Shown one piece after another: positions 56,550-64,000 of a stretch of DNA of 64,000 nt. The notes under the pieces are model-generated. The model searched no databases. It was not told the origin of the DNA and saw only the letters and a list, made by a program, of their open reading frames with translations. Each line of letters starts with the position of its first letter. The first letter of the stretch is position 1. A program made the translations under genes and the position numbers. The DNA comes from Candidula unifasciata (Eukaryota > Mollusca > Gastropoda > Stylommatophora > Geomitridae), in contig CAJHNH020000236.1 of the NCBI GenBank assembly GCA_905116865.2, forward strand, positions 691,001 through 755,000. Direction: 5' to 3'.

Positions 56550-56590
56550 TTCAGGCGTACCGAGACGAGACTCAAATTCTGTAAACGACC
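56335..56590 (+). pseudogene. RTE-like C-terminal fragment with an internal (GA)n(GT)n
   Basis: Frames give KLMVAWREPGWRVRF-like text, then KRGRDDLFECGYKTL and ALKAHGAGELARE before a (GA)(GT) run at 56490-56544, then FRRTETRLKFCKR. Same family as 17480-17735, with the microsatellite inserted near the C-terminus. Confidence 0.5.
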
Positions 56591-56624
56591 TGCTGATTGA
56601 CGATGATGTTATGTGTTCCACGAT

Positions 56625-56800
56625 GGCATAGTTACTATATGCTCACCTGCTATGCTGGGGTTTGAATCCACACTGATTTGGATTTTGTTCAGAAATGACC
56701 TTGTCTGCCAGGTCTAGCCAGCCTTAAATGGATACCAGGTCCTAGGAAGTCATTATCCTAACACTGCGTCCCACTGTCGGAAAATTGTTTTTATTTCGTG
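56625..56800 (+). mobile_element. SINE-A copy
   Basis: The head GATGGCATAGTTACTATATGC with GGGGTTTGAATCCAC (B box) is followed by GCCAGGTCTAGCCAGCCTTAA and TACCAGGTCCTAGGAAGT. Diverged from 15098-15355. Confidence 0.6.
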
Positions 56801-56804
56801 TTTT

Positions 56805-57000
56805 TTTTAAAGCCCCACACTGATTGTTCCCAGGGGCCCTAATTTAACCCAATATGTGGGTTGAACGGAGTTTCTAGAACCTGTCCCCGTGTGATCCTCA
56901 TCCGAATGGTGGTGACAGTTTGTGACATCAGGTGTTTATTGCTCGGTGTGGTGTCCTGGTGGGGCTGGACGTCAGTCCGTCAGTAGCGCCGGCTGATGTG
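56805..57000 (+). repeat. Dispersed repeat F copy
   Basis: AAAGCCCCACACTGATTG, GATCCTCATCCGAATGG and GGTGTCCTGGTGGGG in order, ending GTCAGTCCGTCAG (the GTCA tail). Confidence 0.6.
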
Positions 57001-57374
57001 GTGTTGACTTCATCATCCTTCGAGTGATGACAGGTCTACACAAATATGAGTTTAGACTCATTAGCCCTCTGTTCCTTCCTTTACTTCTACAGGAAAACTT
57101 CGATTACCCGTCACTCGTTTAACCGTCAGTTTCTGTTATCCGTCATCGTCTGAGAAAGGAATGCACGAGTATCAACAAACAGGCATCTTTAAAATTGATC
57201 ATTGTTGTTAGTGACAAAGCCAAGATAAGACTTTACTTGTTCTCAGGTTAAATAAATAATTCTTCTTTATAAACACAAAATAATTTTTTTTAAACTTTAT
57301 ATTTCCCATTATATTTATTAGTTTACACTTATTATGGTGTGTAATAAAATCCTGGACAATCGGTAGGCAGGCCA

Positions 57375-57720
57375 AACAATTTCTTGAGGCCTCAGAGATG
57401 TGGTTTTACAGAAGAATGCTTAGAATACTTTGGACAGCCAAAAAGAGCAACCAAGAGGTTTTGAAACATCAGAAGGAGACAGTCATCATTTTTCGGCCAT
57501 ATTTAGAGAAGAAGGATAATATAACATGTTGTGACCACTGGAAAGATATGTGGAAGGAGGGATAGAGGAAGACAACGAGAGCAGATTCTCGACAGTCTTG
57601 TTGCATGGCATGGAGGTGTGTCGGCACACGAACTGATACATGCTGCAGGAGATCGCAGATTGTGAAGAGACATGATCGCCCACGCCATTTGGCAAGGCTC
57701 CTGATAATAATCATAAAATA
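57375..57720 (+). pseudogene. RTE-like C-terminal fragment
   Basis: The frame reads EASEMWFYRRMLRILWTAKK, then a degraded FFGHxxRxE, TGKICGRRDRGRQREQILD and SLVAWHGGVSAHELIHAAGD, ending RRL, stop, RDMIAHAIWQGS. This is the GKxxGRRxRGRQR type of RTE C-terminus. It ends 60 bp before exon 13. Confidence 0.65.
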
Positions 57721-57781
57721 ATGAAACAACAGCTGATATCAGATTAACACTGTTCATTATTTACATCTTTCCAAACAACAG

Positions 57782-57868
57782 GCTACCTATGCTGTGTATG
57801 GCCTCCTGAATGGTCCCTATTTTGGTCTGTTTGTCTTGGGCATGTTCTTCCCTTGGGCAAACAAATGG
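57782..57868 (+). CDS. SLC5A8/12-like: SLC5 transporter exon 13 (residues 418-446), last exon seen
   Basis: The acceptor is CCAAACAACAG|GCT and the donor AAATGG|GTAAGT. It encodes ATYAVYGLLNGPYFGLFVLG then MFFPWANKW, matching [28 protein letters not shown] of SLC5A8. The NGP-x-x-GLF-x-LG(M/I)xxPWAN pattern is a standard SLC5 helix. Phase 0. The transporter's remaining roughly 150 residues (last two or three helices and C-tail) are not found by 64000, so intron 13 exceeds 6.1 kb. Confidence 0.92.
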
Positions 57869-58980
57869 GTAAGTGGGTTTTTGACTATTTGTTTACTGTT
57901 CCATATGATGATAATTACAATATGAAAGTGGCAGAAAGCTTCACTGAGCATGAAAGGTGTGATGAGAGTACTGGTAAACACACACACACTGAAAAACTCA
58001 AGGATGGTTTGCATATGCATGAATTCCGTAGCACCAGCAAACATCTTGAGAACAATGACACACAATGCACGAATTATGTAGCATGAACAAAAATCTTGTG
58101 AACAAAGACATATCTTGCACCAACTTCGAGTATCATCAATGACCCCCTGAAATCTTTCTTTTTTTTAACCAAATTTACTTGTGAACCAACAGCACAGTCC
58201 AGAAATAAGCCCATGACCTGTTGAAAGGGAAGCAAACAATTTGACCACAGAGATGTCCTACATAAAAAGTAAAGGTTGTCTAAACATCAGTAGTTGCGAT
58301 GCTGAATTCTAAGGAAAAGAGCAGTCAAAAGGCCGAGGAATCACTGCATTTTTTCAACACAAAAAAGTGTGTGCTATCTCCTCAATGGAGGTTGGCTGTC
58401 TGTGAGTTATGTTGGTGAGGACCTAATCTCTTCCAAGGTGTGATTCTTGTACCATTCTCTGAAAGGCGTGCGAGCATTTCTTTTCTATACTGCCTGTCGC
58501 AGGAATCGAACCCTGATGCATCAAGGTTTAAACATTGAAAGAATTTCACTAACCTCTAAGCCACAGTCAGTCATTCAAAACTGTAATTTTAAACATTAAC
58601 TCTTACAGTCCTGTGACGTTTTTATAGCAGATATCCTTTCATAGAAAGTAACCACATTGAAAACACATATACTATAACTAAATTTAAAAGTGATTAAATA
58701 CACACGGGAAGTTTCCACTGGGGAAGGCGTACATCTTTAGAACGCTGTCGTCACAAAGTGACTGATTACCATGGGGAAAAGCTGTAACACACACGTGTGT
58801 ATGTAAGAGCGCGTGATCATCTATTAAAACAAAAAATTAGGAACAATACAGAACAGCCAGCTGCAGGATGCACTTATAAGGAAAATTAAAAAAAACCAGA
58901 TCAAGATAAAAGATAGGCATAGAACCCATTGAAACATTTTCCATCCAGAAATACAATCCAAAAAGCCCAATCAGCCTCTT
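57869..58980. other. Start of intron 13, no recognised elements
   Basis: AT-rich, without coding evidence. A CA-rich stretch lies near 57965. Confidence 0.4.
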
Positions 58981-59070
58981 TGTATGAACGCAACAGACCA
59001 GTGTGTTGATGCTGCAAACTGGACACATCAGTCTACCGCAGCCATATGTACAAGAAGGTCATGATTAGAA

Positions 59071-59395
59071 CATGACCGGCTCCAGCTGACGGCCGTGCTG
59101 CTGACGTCACCGCGTCAGGCTAACGATGCGGTAACGCAGCGGTTCTCAAACAAGATATAAACTATTTTCGACAGTGGCAAGGAAAGACAACTTAAATTTT
59201 ATCTTTAAGTATCTACATGCCTTCTTCATTATTTCAAATTTTTAGCCGACTTTTCTTGATTACGCGGCAACCCTGGCATACGCTCAGGACACCCCAGGCT
59301 GCCTCAGCACCCAGTTTGAGAAATGCTGCGTTAACGCATCGTTAGCCCGACCCGGTGACGTCAGCAGCACGGCCCGTCAGCTGGAGCCGGTCGTG
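59071..59395. mobile_element. Long-TIR MITE, left copy
   Basis: 325 bp beginning CATGACCGGCTCCAGCTGAC and ending GTCAGCTGGAGCCGGTCGTG, with inverted arms of about 80 bp. A hAT-like core (59137-59328) with CAGCGGTTCTCAAAC and GTTTGAGAAATGCTG ends is nested in it. CGGTAACG and CGTTAACG at its borders look like an 8-bp duplication of a palindromic site. Non-coding. Confidence 0.85.
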
Positions 59396-60099
59396 GACAA
59401 ATTGTCCGCAGTTGGGATCAAACCCGGCATTACGAAGCGTGTTCGCGTGAAAAGGGTACATTAATCTTTACAACTGTGGAACCTGTGTGTTACATATATG
59501 CTCTCTACATGCAATAGAGCGATCTCAGGTTTGCCCGGTTGGCATTCCAATATAAACCAATTACGTGGAATGGTGGAAGAGATGTGTCGCACCACAAGCT
59601 TCATAGATGTATGTGGTCTTCTTATCCAAAAAAAAAAATTGGCAGGGGGAACGGACAGAAGAAGATTAAGATAAATGAGTTAACAAATTAAAACTATGTT
59701 CAGAGAGCTTAGTTAACCAACTGTACCCACACAGGCTAGCATGATCGTTACGGGTGCCCCAGTTCTAATCTCCTTACATGTTGAACGGAATGTCTGAGCT
59801 TTGTCACGTTGTTTTGTCACCCATGAAGAGAAGCTAAATTTCTCAGGGATTATCAAATTCTCAGGGATTATCAAATTCTCAGGGGTTATCAAATTTTCGG
59901 CTGGCATCCTGTGTGGGAAAAACCAGCAACGATAGCCAACCAAACAAATGTTCTGAAAACTTTTAACATGAATAAGTCAAGGGAATAAATTCTGGGCGAG
60001 GATTTCTTCATACTTGTTGCAATGTTATAAAGTTTGCGGTGGGGTAGAATGTTAACAATATCGCCCAGTGAATTCTGTTACTACTGGCTGGTGAATACT

Positions 60100-60655
60100 G
60101 AGACCGGCTCAATCAATAGTAGGACATACTAGATGAGGATTGGAACAGGTTAACTGGATGTTGACACTCGGTAACTGAGTGCCGGAAGTGGCAAACTGAA
60201 TGCTGGGAGTGGCAAACTGAATATTGGGCGGGACTAACTGAATACTGAGCGTGGCTAACTGAACATTGGGAGCGGCTAACTGAACGTTGGGAGCGGCTAA
60301 CTGAACGTTGGGAGCGGCTAACTGAACGTTGGGTGTGGCTAACTGAACGTTGGGTGTGGCTAACTGAACGTTGGGAGCGGCTAACTGAACACTTGAAGCG
60401 ACTTACTGAATGTTGGGAGTGGCAAACTAAATATTGGGCGTGAATAATTGAATACTGGGCGTTGTTAACTAAATGCTGACCCTGGCAGACTCAGTGTTGG
60501 GTGCGGCTGACTGAACATTGGGAGCGGCTAACTGAACATTGGGAGTGACTAACTAAATACTGTGAGTGCTAACTCAGCGTTGGGAGTGGCAAAATGAATG
60601 CTGACACTGGCGGACTGAATGTTAAGGGTGGCTGACTGAATGTTGACGTGTTCAA
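60100..60655. repeat. 20-bp minisatellite in block A
   Basis: About 25 units of GGCTAACTGAACGTTGGGAGC-type sequence with divergent units at both ends. Confidence 0.9.
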
Positions 60656-60699
60656 ACTGGCGGACTGGATGTTGACAGCGGCAACATGGGAGTGTATTA

Positions 60700-60940
60700 T
60701 GTGCAATGACGTCGACTATGATAACACACAAGCATGTCGTAAGAGTCCACTAACTGTGGGCTTCTTCAAAGTAAGAGTGCATCTGCCTGAGAGGCAAGGA
60801 ACCAATAGTCTGCATACGGGTAAGACAGTTCTGTAAAAAGGATGCGCAAGCGGCATTCAGGTTCTGGAACAAGACTAAAGTCTAAAGGTGGACGAACAAC
60901 TTGAAGTTTCCGCCGGAGAATCCAGACGGTAAAACACTAA
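60700..60940 (+). repeat. Dispersed repeat G in block A
   Basis: GTGCAATGACGTCGACTATG, AGAGGCAAGGAACCAATAGTC and TGGAACAAGACTAAAGTC occur in order, matching 34000-34212 and 40980-41210 in reverse. Confidence 0.65.
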
Positions 60941-61074
60941 GAAGAAGAAACGGTCTAAAATTGGTATCGAGGTAAAGTCCTGGAAAGTAAAGGCAGCAGG
61001 TGGTGGTTATCCATAACGACCATCTAATTCCGATTAGTCAGTAAAAAATATATGTCTTGCATAATATGTTATTT

Positions 61075-61275
61075 CCGTATCCTTTATAGGACGTTGCAGA
61101 AACAACATTTTTTGACTGTTGTGGTTTTTTTAGGCAAATTTTACGTTCAATAGTTTGTCATTGCTTTTGAACAGTCAGCTCTTGGTACTATTGTCGAAAC
61201 CAACGCAAAACAAATTGTCCGCAGCTGGGATCAAACCCAGCAACCCGGCATTACAAAGCGCGTTCGCATGAAAAG
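61075..61275 (-). mobile_element. SINE-C copy at the A/B joint
   Basis: Reverse-orientation SINE-C with GTATCCTTTATAGGACGTTG, AGGCAAATTTTACGTTCAATAG and CAGCTGGGATCAAACCCAGC. It is uninterrupted here, whereas the copies at the two outer block ends are split by the MITE. Confidence 0.65.
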
Positions 61276-61624
61276 GTTATATTAACCTTTACTGGAGCTT
61301 TGTCACGTTGTTTTGTCACCCATGAAGAGAAGCTAAATTTCTCAGGGATTATCAATTTCTCAGGGATTATCACACTTTCAGAGGTTATCACATTTTCGGC
61401 AGGCATCCCGGATGGGAAAAACCGGCAGCGATAGCCAACCAAACAAATGTTCCGAAAATTGTTAACATAAATAAGTGAAGAGAATAAATTCTGGGCGTGG
61501 ATCCTTCATACTTGTTGCAATTTTATAAAGTTTGCGGTGGGGTAGAATGTTAACAATATTACCCAGTGAATTATGTTACTACTGGCTCTTGAATACTGGG
61601 ACCGGCTCAATCAATAGTAGGACA

Positions 61625-62215
61625 GATTAGATGAGTACTGAAACAGATTAACTGGATGTTGACACACGGTGACTGAATGCCGGGAGTGGCAAAACTGGAT
61701 ATTGGGCGTGAATAACTGAATACTGGGCGTGGCTAACTGAATGTTGACACTGGCGGGCTGAATGTTGGGAGCGGCTAACTGAACACTAGGAGCGGCTAAC
61801 TGAACATTGGGAGCGGCTAACTGAACATTGGGAGCGGCTAACTGAACATTGGGAGCGGCTAACTGAATATTGGGAGCGGCTAACTGAATACTGTGAGTGG
61901 CTAACTCAGCGTTGTGAGTGGCAAAATGAATGCTGACACTGGCGGACTGAATATTATGAGTGGATGGTTAAACGCTGTGAGTAGCTAAATGAATATTGGG
62001 AGTGACTAACTAAATACTGTGAGTGGCTAACTCAGCGTTGTGAGTGGCAAAATGAATGCTGACACTGGCGGACTGAATATTATGAGTGGATGGTTAAACG
62101 CTGTGAGTAGCTAAATGAATATTGGGAGTGACTAACTAAATACTGTGAGTGGCTAACTCAGCGTTGTGAGTGGCAAAATGAATGCTGACACTGGCGGACT
62201 GAATGTTGACGTGGT
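61625..62215. repeat. 20-bp minisatellite in block B
   Basis: The same 20-bp unit as in block A, with an additional duplication of a roughly 115-bp segment (61935-62050 repeated at 62050-62165). Confidence 0.9.
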
Positions 62216-62264
62216 AAAACTGGCGGGCTGGATGTTGGCAGCGGCAACATGGGAGTGTATTATG

Positions 62265-62500
62265 TGCAATGACGTCGACTATGATAAAACAAAAGCATGT
62301 CGTAAGAGTCCACTGTGGGCTTCTTCGAAGTCAAAGTGCATCTACCCGAGAGGAAAGAAACCAATAGTCTGCATACGAGTAAGCCAGTTCTGTAAAAAGG
62401 ATGCGGAAGCAGCATTCAGGTTCTGGAACAAGACTAAAGTCTAAAGGTGGACGAACAACTTGAACTTTCCGCCGGAGATTACAGACGGTGAACGCAAAGA
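62265..62500 (+). repeat. Dispersed repeat G in block B
   Basis: The block A copy at 60700-60940 repeats here with a few substitutions and small deletions, for example CACTGTGGGCTTCTTCGAAG in place of CACTAACTGTGGGCTTC. Confidence 0.65.
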
Positions 62501-62784
62501 AGAAGAAACTGTCTAAAATGGGTATCGAGGTAAAGTCCTGGAAAGTAAAGGCAGCAGGTGGTGGCTATCCATAACGTCCACCTAATTCCGATTAGTCAGT
62601 TAAAAAAAATATATAAGTCTTGCACAATATGTTATTTGCGTATCCTTTACAGGACGTTGCAGAACCAGCTTTAGCATTATTTGACTTTTATGGTTTCTCT
62701 AGGCAAATTTTACGTTCAATAGTTTGCCATTGCCCCTGAACTATCAGCTATCGGTGCCATTGTCGAAACCAACGCAAGACAAAT

Positions 62785-63077
62785 CATGACCGGCTCCAGC
62801 TGACGGGCCGTGCTGCTGACGTCACCGCGTCAGGCTAACGATGCGGTAACGCAGCGGTTCTCAAACAAGATATAAACTATTTTCGATTAAGTATCTACAT
62901 GCCTTCTTCATTATTTCAAATTTTTAGCCGACTTTTCTTGATTACGCGGCAGCCCTGGCATACGCTCAGGACACCCCAGGCTGCCTCAGCACCCAGTTTG
63001 AGAAATGCTGCGTTAACGCATCGTTAGCCCGACCCGGTGACGTCAGCAGCACGGCCCGTTAGCTGGAGCCGGTCGTG
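62785..63077. mobile_element. Long-TIR MITE, right copy
   Basis: 293 bp, the same element as the left copy apart from a deletion of about 33 bp in the hAT-like core and a few base changes. Confidence 0.85.
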
Positions 63078-63317
63078 ATTAGAACATCAGAGCTTTGCCT
63101 GTGTGGACAAGCTGCCTAGAATACTGAACCTGTGCTGCTGACATGTTCTCTATGCTTCATGAAGATCACATGTCTGGCCACTTAGCATTTCCGTGGAAAC
63201 CAATTTGTATGGAGTAATAGAGGATATGCATTCCACCACTGTCTTCATAGAGGCATGTGGTCTTCTCCTCTAAACTAACACCGGCAAGGAGAAGGAAGTG
63301 AATAAGATACATTACCT

Positions 63318-63536
63318 AAAGCATGTGACACCATACCATACAAAGCATACATGGCAAGAGAAGAGGGAGGTAGAGCACGGGGTAGACCAAGAACAAGATG
63401 GAAGGATAACATCAGAGAAACTCTACAACAGCACGATGTGCCTATGGTCGAGGCAGCCAGAAGAGCTAGAAACAAAACCTTATATCTCCCTCGACACCCA
63501 CAGCGGTAAAAGAGGAAGTGAAGAAGAAGAAGAAGA
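63318..63536 (+). mobile_element. RTE 3' terminus copy
   Basis: Matches 1985-2195 with a few substitutions, including the RARGRPRTRWKDN frame and (GAA)n tail. 5'-truncated. The flanks (CCTAAAGCATG and CATAAAGCTTA) are only partly alike, so no target duplication is claimed. Confidence 0.75.
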
Positions 63537-63559
63537 CATAAAGCTTAAGATGAAATAGT

Positions 63560-64000
63560 TTATTTATCCAATATTGAACGAATGTTGAATTAAGCATAGA
63601 CATCACTGCATTCGGGACACTCCCATAAGCGCTCTGTTCCCATCTTCAGCAGCAAGTGAAGGGTTTTAATTCCGCTGGCACTAGTAACTGTTTGTATATC
63701 CATCTAGCTTTTTCCTTGAGTGTTGGGTGTCGGCCAGATCCCCTGGTAACTCCTCACAGTACCATTCTCCTCAGACCGTCATGATCTATTTGTGCCTCCG
63801 CACTGTTCACTCGCTCCTAAAGGGCCTCGCGACATCTAGCTTGTCATACGTCACTTCACCAGCAAGTAGTGCAGAACCGGACAGTCTGTCTGCCTGCTCG
63901 CTTCCCAACACACTGGCATGACCTGGAGAAAGTAACCAAAGAAGCTAATTACCTGGGACCTCTAAATCATGCACGGTGCATGTCTGTCGCCACCGTTCTC
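63560..64000 (-). pseudogene. RNase H C-terminus and tail repeat T (continues past the window edge)
   Basis: On the - strand from 64000: LLSPGHAS-like text, VLGSEQADRLSGSAL, then a region reading VARPF into tail repeat T with WYCEELPGDLAD-like and NPSLAAEDGN text, and a final TTCAACATTCGTTCAATATT. This is the undisturbed order of the element (compare 46695-47310) and shows what was inverted at 50512-50585. Confidence 0.65.

Larger units (their letters stand above)
59064..63084. mobile_element. Composite structure: MITE, tandem block A, tandem block B, MITE
   Basis: Outer flanks share ATTAGAA (59064-59070 and 63078-63084). Inner flanks of the MITEs share GACAAAT (59396-59402 and 62778-62784). 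Between them lie two tandem copies of one block: A about 59396-61208 and B about 61209-62784. Shared contents are the TTGTCCGCAGCTGGGATCAA SINE-C piece, TCAGGGATTATCAAA repeats, a 20-bp minisatellite and dispersed repeat G. At the A/B joint the sequence AACAAAT at 61209-61215 resembles the MITE's empty target. Confidence 0.8.
58985..63295 (+). pseudogene. Non-LTR element C-terminus split in two by the composite insertion
   Basis: Left piece (58985-59070): CTGCAAACTGGACACATCAG encodes LQTGHIS, then (after a frameshift) SHMYKKVMIRT. Right piece (63078-63295): continues as SELCLCGQAA, then a Cys/His knuckle, TNLYGVIEDMHSTTVFIEAC and GLLL before the stop. Together they are the RTGHN..HMYKK..SExCxCG..EHVLxxC region of the family seen at 53466-53957. 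The break falls at the ATTAGAA repeat, so one insertion separated them. Confidence 0.7.

Noticed and set aside
57869..64000. Further SLC5 exons (helices after residue 446)
   Set aside because: None of the frames in this interval match the expected C-terminal helices, so the rest is taken to lie beyond the window.

Overview
This window is animal nuclear DNA, most likely from a mollusc and probably a gastropod. It holds intron-split genes with GT-AG junctions, many non-LTR retrotransposon remnants, several tRNA-derived SINE families, hAT-like MITEs and abundant microsatellites. There are no operons, ribosome binding sites or prokaryotic features. The species is inferred from the repeat style and cannot be proven from the sequence alone.

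The only host gene I can support is on the + strand from 18597 to beyond the right edge. It encodes a sodium:solute symporter of the SLC5 family, closest in my judgement to the sodium-coupled monocarboxylate transporters (SLC5A8/SLC5A12 type). Thirteen coding exons join in phase with no stop codon, giving 446 residues from the start methionine. The C-terminal roughly 150 residues (last membrane helices and tail) must lie past 64000. Introns are 1.0-6.4 kb and packed with repeats.

Layout: 1-2200 is an RTE-like retrotransposon with an intact reverse transcriptase ORF. 2200-10980 holds nested retroelement debris and SINEs. 10993-14351 is a 5'-truncated, RNase H-bearing non-LTR element on the - strand with a perfect 12-bp target duplication. 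14500-18500 holds SINEs, hAT relics and microsatellites. 18597-57868 is the SLC5 gene. 57869-64000 is intron 13, dominated by a 4-kb composite structure bounded by two MITEs.

The most unusual features are as follows. (1) Four minisatellites are each built from a splice junction of the transporter gene: the exon 2 acceptor, exon 3 acceptor, exon 3 donor and exon 11 donor. They place up to 24 extra donor-like and about 9 extra acceptor-like sites beside the real ones, and use of the decoys examined gives immediate stop codons. (2) At 59064-63084 two copies of a long-TIR MITE enclose a tandemly duplicated block. The outer flanks share one 7-bp repeat and the inner flanks share another, and the structure splits a retrotransposon reading frame. 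(3) A short hAT element at 49398-49600 with an 8-bp target duplication resembles the SPIN/OC1-type families known for cross-phylum horizontal transfer. (4) A 262-bp MITE carries telomere-type (CCCTAA) repeats.
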